Notes: generated by a model not told the origin, from the letters alone. DNA of 64,000 nt from Branchiostoma lanceolatum (GCF_035083965.1 NC_089736.1:2648501-2712500), one strand, 5' to 3'; counted from the first letter of the stretch, positions 46,701 to 60,302 are shown. Translations and numbers: made by a program.

Positions 46701-48510
46701 GTATGAAAGACCAAAACAAATTTCTAGAGAGCTTCCTAAACTCAATTCTTACAGGTCCGAGGCATGATTCCAACCGGTCCGAGGCATGATTCCAACCGGT
46801 CCGAGGCATTTCCAACCGGTCCGCAATACATTTCCTTACGTGCTGCGGTAGAATTCCAACCACTCCGCACCCATGAGAATTTCCTGCCTTACGCGCTGCC
46901 CTGCGTTCCTCGACAGAATTTCCTGCCTTACGCGCTGCCCTGCGTTCCTCGACAGGAATTTCCTTTCGCGCTACGGCAGAATTCTAACCGTACCACGGCA
47001 CAGCCCCTTATCCCCCACGCTCATACAGTGGACGATCCCAGATGGGTCAAGGGTCACTCGTGTTGTGAATGTGAACAGCCAGTGACAGGTCGTGTCGATG
47101 TTGAAAACTTTTTCAGTGCTTCGTTCTGACTATCACCATCTCTAAAAACACGTGCGTGCAAACTAAAAGGAAGCCCTGATTGTCAATATCAACTTCAATC
47201 GACAGACAATGGGCGTCAGATATTCCTTTTTGCCCCTCCCGTGTCGGTAGATCGACATTAAATGGCTACTTTGCATTGGAAAGGACGATATAGTGGGCGT
47301 GAGTGACCTCGCTAGAAATCTGCCTGTCGTTGACTCAACAATGCTACCACCACACACACACACTTTCACCACAAAACAATGTTGTGTAATATGCACATTT
47401 AGATATTGTCCATAAAATTCATTGACAGAAACATACGGTCGATATACAGAAGATATTCTTGTTCAGTCACAGGAAAATCCTGTTATAGCCGCAGCCATGA
47501 ATAAAATCAAATGTTATGGAAATGCTATCATGTCCAAACGGGATTATAGGACCAATCTGTTACTAGTAGTCTGTGTTGTCCATGTATGAACTTTCATCAA
47601 ATAACTCGATCATGCGATATGCTGAAAGGACTAAAAAAAAAACCGTGGCCAACTTGAACTTTTGCCACCGTAGGATTGTCCTGCGAGACAGGTCCGTTTA
47701 TTTCAGGTTTAGAATCTGAAATAACACAGAAACAAAATTCAAGCTATAGTATAACGTTATAATTAAAAGGAGAGCTAGCAAGGAAGAGAAGGATGCCCCC
47801 GTACTGATCCTGTCAAGTACACTGCCTACTCATATGATATATATACTATAGTCTGTAGCACTGACAGTGTCAGGTTTGAGGTCTCGTGAACTTTAATATC
47901 ATAACTTAAACAGAGCCAAGCCGGTTTTATTGCTGTCACGGTTGTTGCAACAGCAAATGCCTATGACACACGGCGACGTCGACCCGTCACGCAACACCAT
48001 GGTAGCGTACCATGAAATGCGTAATCGTAATGTTGCCATTATGAAAAAAAGTACCCCGATACTTTTAGCGAAGGACATTATCCTTGAAAGTTTATATTTT
48101 CGCAGTTCACATCATTCAACACGAGTGACCCTTGACCCATCTGGGATCATCCACTGTATGAGCGTGGGGGACAGGGGTCTCTGCCGTGGTACGGTTAGAA
48201 TTCTGCCGTAGCGCGAAAGGAAATTCTGTTGAGGAATGCAGGGCAGCGCGTAAGGCAGGAATTTCTGTTGAGGAACGCAGGGCAGCACGTAAGGCAGGAC
48301 CGGTTAGAATTCTACCGCGACACGTAAGGAAATGTATCGTGGACCGGTTGGAATCATGCCTCGGACCGGTTGGAAATGCCTCAAACCGGTTAGAATCATG
48401 CCTCGGACCGGTTGGAAGCATGCCTCGGACCGGTTGGAAGCATGCCTCGGACCGGTGAGAAATGAGTTCAGGAAGCTGTCTAGAATTGTCGTTTTGGTCT
48501 TCCATAACAT
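46695..48510. mobile_element. Large non-autonomous foldback element with repeat-filled terminal inverted repeats
   Basis: The left arm (about 46695-47065) and right arm (about 48117-48510) are inverted copies of roughly 370-390 bp around a spacer of about 1.05 kb. Outer ends share ggaagaccaaaac / gaaagaccaaaac and agcttcctRaactc; inner ends share caacacgagtgacccttgac. Inside the arms are tandem ~21-bp units (ccggtccgaggcatgattc) and ~53-bp units (ttcctgccttacgcgctgcc). The spacer has no ORF of note. It resembles foldback-type DNA transposon relics; no transposase or target duplication was found. Confidence 0.75.
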
Positions 48511-49315
48511 TGGCATCATGTACCCAACCCTCAGGCATGACTAACAGACCAACTGAACTAGAATTTCACTAGATAACTGCACTTAACTTTATACAACATA
48601 TACAGCGCACAGCGCAGAATCATAAGTCAACAACAAGCGGCCTTGTGAGTATTTCAGTTACTGTTGAGTGCATTACTAATACTAGTATCATAGTAGTATG
48701 TTTAGCGCTTCCCCAGTCATCACTGCATAGTGCATATATGTATGTATCAGTCTTCCGATTATTGAGCTGACTTGTGGCCAAAAATCAAAGCTTGAAAATA
48801 GTGTCACTGATGACAAAGTCCCTTGGGAATTATGTTCCAACCGGAGCATTAGTCTGACACAATACAATTAGCTGTCAATGTCAATTAACCTCTCTGTTAA
48901 CCAACAGCCAGTTCCACTGAAGTAAAACTGACACACCATGTCACAGTCGACACAATTGTCAACCGCTGTGAACTTATAACCATCGTCCTAAAAATGTTAT
49001 GCCTGCTCCCACGACACACTCTACGTGATTTCCTGACCTTATCACTACTTACTATTACACATACTTATGTTGCCTACCTCATTGTATTTTAGAAGCAATC
49101 AAAATATTTTGCATGTCAGTGCCAGGTCTTTACTTACAGGGGAGTACTGAAAAGTGTCGGATTAAGACTGCGTCGGATTAAGGTTCAGTGCCAATACATA
49201 CTTTTTGGCAAACATGATTATTTCTGATTGCTGCATTATTTCTAACATGATTTGTGGTTTTACTCCACAGTGTAAAGTCACATACAACATCAAATAAACC
49301 ACGTGTGTGTCAATC

Positions 49316-52300
49316 ATGAAGGTGGTCAACGATCAACAAGGTAGACGATCAACAAGGAAGAGAAAATCCCTCGAAACTGCTTCGAAACTGGGCAGTCCTG
49401 ATGATAAGAGAAACAAGGTATGTCCTTCACTGGTACCAATAAAAAAGTAAGGAGAAATTTTATTTGACTTAAGGATGGACTGTTGGCGGTGAACGGCACC
49501 TTTTGTTGATGCGTGTAAATGCAGCCTGCGGTGTGGAGGTGACCCATGATGGGGTATAAAATGACATCACAGGCTGAGCTATTAGTCCAATTTACAAAGA
49601 AATGCATTGTTCAACCTCCAACCGTAGCCGTAAAAACTCTTGCTACATAAAAAGACTTGCACTTGATGAGGAATTCTGGGGCTTCCCCATCCATGTGCAA
49701 GCACATCCAACCCCCATATGATAGGGAAGAAAAGGCGTAATTGGATAAAGAGAGAGAGAAACCTCTTCATACGCCGTTGTCACCATGTTCACAATTTTGT
49801 TTTTTTCTTTTTCGATTTCCTCATATTAAGACCCCTGGAGGTGTGCGCAAGAGCTCCCGAACTAATTCAGCTCACATCAAGAGGAAGGTATCTTAAGTAT
49901 CTAATGTTATCTGTCTAACCTCTCTAATGATAAATCATCTAAGTAATAACATCTACTAGTATGCAATCTATCTAATGATGAATTGAGTTTTGACGTCCTT
50001 GGTATAACTTGTTCCCTCAGCTTCTTCAGTCTCCTCCCTACAAGACCCCTGGATCTGCAGGTGTACGGAAGAGCCCCCGGTTGAACATCAAGAAAACGGT
50101 ATCTATCTAATGTCATCTGTCTGATTTACATGTGTTTCTGATGATAAATCATCTAATGACATCTATGTAATTTATCTAATGATATTGAATTCTGATGTCC
50201 TTGATATGACTTGTTCCCTCAACTTCAGTTTCTAATGTAATCTGTCTAGTTTATCTGAAGATAAATCATATAATAACATCTGATTTATCTAATGATAAAT
50301 TTAGTTCTGACGTCCTTGATATATTTTAACTTGTTCCCTCTTCTTCTTCAGTCTTCTCACTACAAGACCCCTGCAGTTGTACGCAAGAGCCCCCGGTTCA
50401 ACGCAGCTAAGAAAAAGGTATCTATCTAATGTAATCTGTCTAGTTTATCTGAAGATAAATCATCTAATAACATCTAATTCATCTTATGATAAATTTAGTT
50501 TTGACGACAGACGTTCTTGATATAACTTGTTCCCTCAGCTTCTTCAGTCTCCTCCCTACAAGACCCCTGGATCCGGAGGTGTATGCAAGAACACCAAGAA
50601 AAAGGTATCTATCTGATGTAATCTGTCGTTTTTGAGATACTTTTAACTAATTTAGGTCAGGTTGCATGCTGGGCAACCTGATCAAAAGATAGGTTGCCCA
50701 TCATAATTTCAGGTTGCCCCAGTCCCAAGACCCTAATTTCTGTGTATGGCTGTGTACCTAAACATTTAGCAGGTTACAATTTTTGTACACCGTTGGTCCT
50801 GTACCTGAACTAGCCTGTTATCCATCTTATTCTAGCTCCAGCTCGATTGCTTCCCCACGGATTATTCTGAAGGGGAAGCAAATGGAGGTTCGTCCGCTTG
50901 ATCATACCAAAAACTGGTTTGCAAATAAGTTGTGCCAAACAAAATTGGGCAATGGTGTATTTTGAACCCTGTCTAATGATAAATACAACTAAATAAATGA
51001 CATCTATCTCATTTATCTTTTGAGTTCTGATGTCCTTGATATGACTATGTTCACAACTTGTTCCCTAAACTTTTTCAGTCTCCTTACCGCAAGACCACAT
51101 CCTCTAGAGGTGTACGCAAGAGCCCCCGGATGAATGCAGGAAATCAAACATCTGACCTGGAAAAGGAGGATTCTGAGCGTGAAGCATTCATCATGAGTCA
51201 AATCATAGGTCCAGCCAGGTAACATTTTGTGATATGGAAATTATTTATTGGACACACTGAAACTAACTGCTTTAGCTGATAAACTCAAGATAAATAAATG
51301 CAATACTGTAGTTCTTTTTTTATCTTTATGTCTTGAGCATTAGGTAATTTCATATTCTTTAAATTTGACTCTTTGCATGCAAATTGAATCATGTAGATAT
51401 ATGTATAGGTGTATTGATATTACATCTCTGGAATTTACAGAAAGTAATCATGCTAATGCCATGTTGATGAAATAACTTTTGTTGAATAAACAGGAACCAC
51501 AGAACAAGGAAAGTTTGAAGATCTGGACAACCATGTCTGATTAGCGACTGGTTATATCACCTCTGATGTACTTCCTGCCATTTTGGGCAAGTCTTACCTC
51601 TTCTGTCATCTTTCCTCTCACTTCCTGCCACTCTTATGCAAATAACTATGAACACACATGAACCCAAACAAACAAACACAAACCAAAAACAGTATAGACT
51701 CTTTGTATGTACACAGAGTCAATAAGTTGATATTGAAGACCCTTGAATACACAGAAATACCTGAATTGCGATTGACATTATGATAGCTAATTACTGATGT
51801 TTTTGTTACACATTTACAGTTCTGATGTGAAGATGGATGATATTGGTAAGGACTCTTGTTCTGTACTTTTCTCTTGTCAAGTACTTAATTGCTATCTGAG
51901 TTCATCCCAAGGAGCAAAATGCTTTTAGCTTGACTTAACATCATTCTACAGTTACAATGTACAAAATATTGCCTATTGATTGCTAACTTTTCAAAAATGT
52001 CTAAGTACAATTATGACTGCCAAATCACAGTTAACATATCTACCACAATAGTTCATAAACAAGTGCTTTTGCAAAAAGCTGGCAGTTTCGCCGCATGAAC
52101 ATGGTTATTTACAGGTGGTTTGTTGAGGAGTATATTATAACAGGATGTGATGTATATTCTTAATCCGTCACCCTTGCCCTTAATCCGTTAACATAAACTT
52201 TAATCCCACAGGATAACCCTTAATTTGTCACCCTTGCCCTTAATCCGTTACGAAAGCCTTTAATCCCCTCAGCATTGCCCTTGATATGTCACCATAGCCC

Positions 52301-55300
52301 TTAATCCGTCCCCATAGCCCTTAATCCGTCACCTTTGCCATAAATCCGTGGTGATAAACTTTAATCCGACAGCATAACTCTTAATCCATCACCCCAGCCC
52401 TTAATCCGTCACCATAACTCTTAATCCATCACCCCAGCCCTTAATCCGTCACCATAAGTCTTAATCCACCTACATAACCCTTAATCTGTCAACATAGCTC
52501 TAAATCCGTCACCCTTGCCCTTGATCCTTCACCATATCCCTTAATCCATCACCACAGACCCTACATTTGTAATCCATCGTCCTTTCCCTTAGTTCGTCAT
52601 CATAACCCTTAATCCGTCAACATAACTCTTAATCTGTCAACATAGCTACTCCGTGACCCTTGCCCTTGATCCATCAGCATATCCCTTAATCCATCACCAC
52701 AGACCATAATCCGTCGCCCTTTCCCTTAATCCGTCATCATAACCCTTAATCCGTCACCCTAGCCCTTAACCCGTCAACATAACCCTTAATCTGTCAACAT
52801 AGCTCTTACTCCGTCACCCTTGCCATTGATCCGTCATCATAACAAACCCTAATCCGTCGCCCTTTCCCTTAATCTGTCATCATAACCCTTAATCCGTCAC
52901 CCTAGCCCTTAATTCTTATTATAACGTATCGTACACCATCGGAAAACGAAGGCAGAAATGACATACATGAGGTATAAATGACATGGCACAGGTCCAAATC
53001 ATGCTTGTACCAACCAACCAATCAACCATACATAGAAGCATCCGTTCAATGGTGTTTTCCGTTACAATGAACAAAAAAAAATTTGAGGCATGGTTTGGAA
53101 TCTACGATCATAATACAAAGGCGTTGTATACATCAAATGGATGTTTAAAAAGAAGAAAAAAGAAAAAATATAAGGTGTCCCTCAAGGATTCGAACCGACA
53201 ATCTTCCGGCCCAAGTTCGACGACCTAAGCGATCGTGCCACTCGCCCTAAACCTATTTTACAAAGATTTTAAAGATATAAAACGTTAAACCTCTCTGCAT
53301 GGTACTATTGTTTTCTTCATTTTCTTGACAAAATCAGTTCCTTCTTGTTCAGTTTTGTGGTATAGATGTAATATGGCCATGTATACAAACATGGATGCAA
53401 TGTACCACCTTCCAAGATCCACGGATCGCATATACACAGAAACATTGATGCAGGGTTGAAATGGTTGAATCAAGATCCATGCATGCAACGCACATCGTAC
53501 CAGGATCTACCAGGGTACCAGGGTATGATCTGGTCACAGGTTCAGTTTCGCCGGCAGCGGCGAAACTGAAAAAAATGCTTGCAAACGGTCTGAAGTGACT
53601 CGGTGACATCATTGTCAGTCTTAAGGATTGTCAGTCATAATTGAAAGAATGGTTCATTAGCCTGGGTATCATCCTAGTTACAATTTTCATGTACTGCTGA
53701 CTCTCCCCTTTTGCTTGTTAATGGAGCCGATGACACCCAATTCCTTGAGTCAGAAGAAAGTCAATCATGCAATGTTTAATGGGAGGAGAAGGGTGTATTG
53801 GGCACAATTATGTACATGTCTGCTAATTGAATGACACTATTATCACTGTTGAACATAATCAGCAAATGTATTTTCGTAAAGTGGTCTTCGCGTCTAACCA
53901 CCTATCTGATCATGATGAAAAGACCTCTAGTATCCATGCACAACATCTGAGTGGATTACTGTAAGTTTCAGCAAAGAACAGACTTTTGAACAATTTGACT
54001 CTTGGCTGATAAAATTACTGTAACAGTAGATGTGACTTTCTCTTTTCTTTTATTGGCTGGCATAAGGAACTAATAGGCTGGTATGTTTGTTGTCATTACT
54101 AAGAAGGTTATGTCTTCTTGTAGAATTTGTGGTTGATAGCTATGAATGATGATTGTTATTAAATAATTGGAATGTGGTTACTAAGGTGTCAAGAAAACAA
54201 AGGTAAAGGTAGATAATGGGCCTCCTTGCAGCTTTCTGCGGTACTGAGGCAGAGCTTCCTGTATTGATATCTCGTATTCTGTACATGCTATTGTCACACT
54301 GTAGTCTTGAGTAGTAGGTAGCCTTCTGGCTGGGAATAACTGGTGTTGGCTTTTTATGTATGGATTATGTATTGGAAAATAAGTAATTTTATGTCTTCAA
54401 GTTATTCCATTTTGATGTAAACAACTTCTTTTGCATGTAGTTGGACAGAATGCTGCAAAGGAGGCCTTGGAGGAAACTGTTGTTCTGCCAACAATAAATC
54501 CAGTGGTAACGGGAGTTTTTTTTGCCATTGTTATTTAGTCATGTCAATTCATTACATTTCACTTCCCATACCAGAGGTATGTGTAGAGTGAAATATATTG
54601 TTTTTGTTCATGGTCTTCTCCTCCTCCTCCTACCAAATCTTCAAATGGATTCAACTCAACCATTTTTTAACCAACCGACCTGAAATTTGGCATGGAGGTA
54701 AAAGTGGCATATATCCTCAGGCCTTTTTTTTCATTTTGCCCAGGTATTACAAGCAAATGACCTGACATTTGGTACAAGGGTGTCTTGAACATGCCCGTAC
54801 ATGACTTCAATCACATTTCTGGTGTACATCACTTCAAAATGCCTCATTTTGGGGACTTTTCGGCCTATTTCAGACCAAAAACGGGCCAACAATGCTGTCC
54901 CTGTTCCAAGTTCTATCTAAGGTTCCGCGCGTTTCATTTGCTGCTGGCCAAAGAACATGTGTTCTATTCAGGTTACCTGAGGTCATGTTGCAGGAACACA
55001 CGTACAATGAACGACACATTCAAACAAATCATTACAAAACGTCCATTACTGCATGAGGAGGGAGTGAAATATGCTGTATTTTGTCAGGAGTAGATGACGG
55101 CCTTTCTAGTTTCCTTTTGTTCTTGGGCAATCTAAAGTGAACATTCAGCAAGATCAAGATGCAACTTACTAGAACACTGTCAAAAGACTTGATCCTGATT
55201 ACATTCAGTACCTGAATTTAAACTGTTTGTCATTGCCAAGGTATAGACTTTTTCCTCAGGTTTTATTTGTTTTATTTATCTGAACTACATCCAAATGAGG

Positions 55301-58300
55301 CCGGTGTTCTGCCTTTTAACATATTTGATCAGTGGGACCCCCATTTTACGTCCCTTCTGAAAGGCCAAAGAAGCTCAAACCAGGGTCCCAGGTTCCCCGG
55401 ATCAAACCGGGGTCTCCCAGTTACCAACAAGAATGTACATGTAATTGTAACCAGGAGCTCAAATATATGAGGCTGCTACAGATTGAGCTACAGGGACATC
55501 TTTATTATATATTGACATTCCTGTTCGCAAGTGATTGTTTTCATCTGAGAACCTCAGCGAAATGTATTGGAAAGAAAAATGAAAACTATTTTTGTCTTGT
55601 CATGGCACCTTTATTTAAGTTAGTACTCACACTTTTATACAATATAGCTCCTGTTTTTTGAATAAGTATTTGAATTCTGTTGTCGCCAATCATGCATGTC
55701 CAAGCAGTACTACTAACTACTACTACTAGATCTATGTCAGATCAGTCTCATTTGTTGCTGTACAGGGCCGGGGGGTACTTGATTACACTTGTTGGTAAAA
55801 AAAAAATTTTTGCTTCCCTTCCCACCAGCTGTTTACAGACTTGAGAGCCCCTGCACGTGGGATTCTGCTTTTTGGGCCACCGGGGAATGGCAAGACAATG
55901 CTGGCTAAAGCTCTTTGTAAGGAACAGAGCATAACATTTATCAATATGAGTGCTTCCTCGCTAACATCTAAATGGGTAAGTCCATGTATAATTGCAATTG
56001 AAAACAGCAAGACTCATATTGTGGTATCTCGCCTGCACTAACTTGCCTATATCATTCTGTAGGTCAGTTTTCGTGAACATGACACCTTGAGATGCAAACA
56101 TACGTATATAGCAGAATCTCATTTGTATTTGCACCATGCATAATTAGGGATGTTTTTTTTATAAATTTACAAATCGTATAGTCTGGGACATTACTCTTGT
56201 TCCTGTTGTTGACACAATCAACATGCATGTAGCCATCACATTTTTGCAGTGTTTTATCATCAGTTACCTCACAGTGCCTTATTTCGATGCTCTATTCAAT
56301 ATTGCCTTTCTTTTCCAGCATGGAGAGGGAGAAAAGACAGTGAGAGTCTTATTTTCTGTGGCAAGAAAGAAACAGCCATGTGCCATCTTCATAGGTTAGT
56401 GCACACATGGGGACTTGACTTTTGTATGTTCAAGGTATGCCAAGAACTCGTGCACATGTATGCTTTAATTAGCAGTCTTTTTTTTACATTGTTAGAAACT
56501 TAGAATGTATTCCAATGTTGACAGATGTTTTGCAATCAATTTGGTGTCAAGTCATATTGTTGAGTGCTACAGGTTTTATCAGGTACATGCAGTGTAGAAA
56601 ATCAATTTTCACACATTCATCCATCCATCCAATCCATGAAAATAAGTGACTTAAATTGTATATTTTTTTTTTTTTTCTGCAGATGAGATTGACTCCTTTC
56701 TCTGTGAGAGAAAGGAAGGTGAAGATGAGGCCAGCAGGAGGCTAAAGACTGAGTTTTTGGCAGCGTTCGACGGGGTAAGAAATCAATTTTGTCTTATCAA
56801 TGGAGCTAGTCTTGCATTTGCAAATTGGACCATAAGATTTTAGACAGTGGGAAAATTATTATTGGTGTGATAAAGTCATCAGCAAACATTTGAAATTGTA
56901 CTTGAAATGAAGGAGTTCACTGCATAAAATGTGATTATGGAAAGCTGAGAACTTGAATGTTCCAGATGTTGACAGGGATGTGTTGTACCATGTTCATTTT
57001 TGTGTATTCAGATGGAGAGTAGGAATGATGATCGTATCCTGGTGATAGGTGCAACCAACCGGCCTTGGGAGCTTGATGATGCTGTCATCAGGAGGTTTGA
57101 CAAGAGGATCTATGTGAAACCACCAGACCAAAAGGTTTCAAATACTTCGCTAAATACTTTACTATACACTCAAGCTAATCATACCGGTATTCAAAATCAC
57201 ATTAAATAGAAATATCTGAGTGAAGACAGCTTCTACAGGCACAAATGACTCATTCTGTTAAGATGAAATCACTTTTTTTCATCAAGTCTCTTGTAGTTTC
57301 TTGAGAAAGACGTATAAGTTGAAACTGGTTGAATTCTGTCTCTGATCATGAGCGCTGTCTTTTTCCCAGAGCTACGAATGATATTTTCCTCTAGTCTGTT
57401 AAGGTGATGTTTCTTGATAATTTGTAAAAGTTATTGGAATCAACTACCAATTTGAAAGGAATTTCATAGCCTGGCCCATTTGTGTGGTAGCAAACTATTT
57501 ACATTTGGTAAAACTTCTCATATGATATTAATGTTTTGAGTCTATAATACATGTAGTACCTTTTAACATTGCAGGCCAGAGCTGAGATACTGTGCAAACT
57601 GGTGGAGAAGCATAATCCGCTAGAGAAGGAAGACTTGCAGAAGCTTGCAAGGTACATGTAACTGTAACTGTAACTGTAAATTCGTTTAGTTTCACAGTAG
57701 GATTAGAAAGAAAGTTCTCGCGTTGTTTTGAATTTGCAGTCAAAGCAATATTATAGCACAAATATATATTCACTGTGATTTTGTGGTGGAAAATAAAACC
57801 ACAGCATATATTTCAATGTACATTGCCAGGCCTTGTCTATACCATGTAGTTTTCAGGTTGCATCATCTGGACCAACCATATATGCATGTAGCACAGCAGA
57901 ATTGTCTGTGCTGAGTCAGAGTTTAAAAAATGTTGGAGCTTCTTAACATACATGAACCCATATTAAATCTTCTTAGTTGCCGATTGTTAATGTTATTTGT
58001 GGACAGCAGACATTGGCACCTGCTAGAAAAGTGGAAAGATGATTTAGAACTTTGTCCTGTTACCTGTCTTTTACTAACAATTTGTGATATTTCAGATCAT
58101 GATTTCTTTAAAAGGATGGTATTGTGATTATCTGCACTTCTGCTGGACATTGTCCAATCTTTAGATTATACAGTACTTAGTGTAGATACATCCTCAACCT
58201 GACTGACATGCTTGCACCACAATAAGCAGACTTCACATAAGCACAGAATCTTTGGTAGTTGGAACTGAGCTCATGCTGAAAGTTCATTTGAGTCCATGTT

Positions 58301-60248
58301 GTCTGAAGAGCCGGTCACAGTGAAACTAATCAATTTGAAATAGCATACTCAGTTTCACAACAGAAATTATACAGTATTCATTTTGGAAACTCAGATTGTA
58401 GTGAAAGTGATGACACTCCATTCTATCTATCTATTGTACAAATCAAATTTAAAGAATCTGTTCATTTATCTCCTTGCCATTCTGTGAATTTGAGGTAAGT
58501 GCCAATTTCTTTACGGTTTTGGATGAAAAGTTTAATCTTAGTTAATAATATCTCCTTGCCTGTTGTGCCCATCAGCAAAACCGCTGGCTACTCAGGAAGT
58601 GACCTGAGAATCCTTGCCAAAGATGCAGCGATGGAACCTATCAGAGGTTAGCCCAACTCTTCTTTATCATGATTTATATCATAATAACACACAATCTTTA
58701 TACAGTATAGGTCCGTAATGTAGCACTACCAGTTATTGTGCGTTACCAATTGTCGTCCACTTTGGGTCATGTCCACATGTCGCGGTGTATCATGCTAAAG
58801 CCTGAGTTCTCATGAGCAACGTGAGAACGTCATAAGTATGATCCTTAGTCATGACTCTCCTTCATACAAAACAATGAAAAGGGTTTGCGTCCAGCGACAT
58901 AACAGAATAAACTCCTGAACCAGCAACAGCAAGTTACCTGGAAGCGTCATGCATGATGTATACATAAGTAATTCAACACCACGGACTTCATCACATGTTC
59001 CTAACTCACACGATAGCTTGTATCTTTTAAAAGTAGCTGACTTTAAGCCTTTCTTTGATATTCAACTATATTCAATTATGGCGATTCGAGGTTTCAAACT
59101 CTTCTCTAGTTATAGGAAGGATTGATAATTTTTAACACCCAGCGACCCCCTGCACCGATGCTACATTTTTGCACACCAAAACATGATTGCCATGCATTTA
59201 TCACATGAACTTCACATGCCGCTCAGCGTTGTTGAAATTAACAGCACATTATTAATTTCTTCAATCGCATCTAGCAAGCTGTGGGACAAACATATTAGTG
59301 ACATTGTATGCAATACAAACAAACAAACATAGACCTCAGTATAGATACATGCTTGCACAGCGTTGAATAAGCAGAGAAAAACTTACAAAACCATGCTTCT
59401 TTTTAGAAGAGCTGATATTTCTTCTTCCTATAGGTTATTATATATAACATTTAGCTCTGTCCGTGCAGTTATGACGTTTTGAATAAATTGGATGATAATT
59501 TGTAGCGCTACGTTATATGTATCTGCATATATTGGCCATAGTTTATGTAGCAGGTTTGCTAAGAAGTAGCATAAATTACATGATGTACGTAACATGTAAC
59601 CTCAAAAGGCAATTCCAAATCTAGAACCTATATGGTCTGATTCAAGCAAAAAGGTGCCAGGTATTTTGCATTCATATATTTCATATATCTGTTTGCCTTT
59701 TTCCTTTCCCAGGAAAGAGCCGTGCTGAGGTGAAATCAATGACAACAGACAAGGTTATTGTTTCTGGAATTACTGTAATTCTTTGCAACTTTTCTATATA
59801 GTATAATTATATGAATTGTGCGCATTTACATACAAGTGCCTGTCCTTATATTTTATGCTTTGACTTATGCTGAGTTAGCTAATTCAAAATTATTCAGTGT
59901 TATTTATTATCCTTGATATCATAATCATTCATTGTTGTTATAATGTTTGTACACGATTGATCCTTAGTTGGTTGTCCCAGTCAGACCTACATTAAGCAAT
60001 TGCATACAAGCTGTGGATTTACAAAACATTATGGAAGACAAGAACTGACCAGGAGAGAATAGTATAATAATGATAATAGGGCATATGTAAAGAAGTCTTG
60101 CTGACCTGCTTGAAATAATGATGATTTCTTCCAGGCCCAGATAAGATATGCAGACTTTGACAAGTCCTTGAAAAAGGTACGTCGCAGTCCAGCGTCTCTG
60201 CTCCGCTTCAAGAAATGGAACAGAGAATATGGATACAAGTCAACCTAG
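49316..60248 (+). CDS. SPAST-like: Spastin-like AAA ATPase with repeated basic linker exons
   Basis: Exons: 49316-49417, 49831-49887, 50030-50098, 50352-50417, 50548-50604, 51079-51218, 51820-51845, 54441-54505, 55829-55975, 56319-56394, 56683-56774, 57012-57134, 57575-57651, 58576-58646, 59713-59753, 60135-60248. The sum is 1323 nt (440 aa plus stop), all in phase. The AAA domain has LRAPARG, Walker A GPPGNGKT (210-217), pore loop TSKWHGEGEK, Walker B IFIDEID (DE 269-270), [18 protein letters not shown], sensor [13 protein letters not shown], arginine finger RRFDKR and the Vps4-type C-terminal GYSGSDL..LAKDAA..PIRG. This is closest to spastin in the meiotic clade, which severs microtubules. 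No MIT domain or N-terminal membrane hairpin is visible. The linker holds five tandem [14 protein letters not shown]-type exons, in the place where spastin binds microtubules. An upstream exon cannot be excluded; the acceptor of exon 2 (49831) is weak. Confidence 0.88.
49831..51135 (+). repeat. Tandemly repeated linker exons of the spastin-like gene
   Basis: Copies start at 49831, 50030, 50352, 50548 and 51079. Each encodes variants of [17 protein letters not shown] and is mostly bounded by cttcttcag and a gtatctatc-type donor. The flanking intron also repeats (ttgacgtcctt, tataacttgttccctcag upstream; taatgtaatctgtct, tgataaatcatctaa downstream). Exon lengths of 57, 69, 66, 57 and 140 nt leave the first four in phase 0, so each can be skipped or added without frameshift. 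Copy 1 has lost the usual acceptor, and copy 5 has fused to unique acidic sequence. Confidence 0.88.
52159..52915. repeat. About 20-bp minisatellite, some 37 units
   Basis: Degenerate tandem units of the type cttaatccgtcaccatagcc run through an intron of the spastin-like gene. Variants alternate between cacccttgcc, caccatagcc, caacataacc and catcataacc, suggesting higher-order two-unit repeats. No coding potential. Confidence 0.9.
53165..53250 (-). repeat. tRNA-like sequence (SINE or tRNA pseudogene)
   Basis: On the minus strand, cgagtggcacgatcgcttag looks like an A box/D arm, and tgtcggttcgaatccttgag a canonical B box/T arm, about 45 nt apart, which is tRNA-like spacing. The acceptor stem could not be closed convincingly. 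It lies in an intron of the spastin-like gene. Confidence 0.5.
55370..55505 (-). repeat. tRNA-derived SINE-like element
   Basis: The minus strand starts with tgtagctcaatctgtagcag (A-box-like) and passes through catatatttgagctcctgg to ggagaccccggtttgatccg (B-box-like). It is longer than a tRNA, so a SINE head is more likely. It lies in an intron of the spastin-like gene. Confidence 0.5.
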
Positions 60249-60302
60249 CACAGCAGATTCTTCAGGATCAGCTCTTGTCGGTTTAGTACATGGTTCTTAA
60301 CT

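Larger units (their letters stand above)
43694..49315. other. Repeat-rich intergenic region
   Basis: Besides the elements listed separately, 45200-45480 is a GC-richer stretch with two ctgattggtc CCAAT-type motifs and a possible non-coding exon ending caacaggcccag before gttagt (45480). At about 45916-45985 a sequence ending gtaaataaattgaattgtaa looks like a retroposon 3' end. 48515-49315 shows nothing beyond the probable promoter of the spastin-like gene. Confidence 0.45.

Noticed and set aside
46376..46863. Overlapping long frames on both strands (Pro/Arg/Gly-rich)
   Set aside because: They arise from the GC-rich inverted and tandem repeats of the foldback elements and have no consistent coding signal.
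53165..53250. Functional tRNA gene
   Set aside because: A and B box-like sequences are present, but an acceptor stem and standard anticodon arm could not be closed by eye; listed as tRNA-like repeat.
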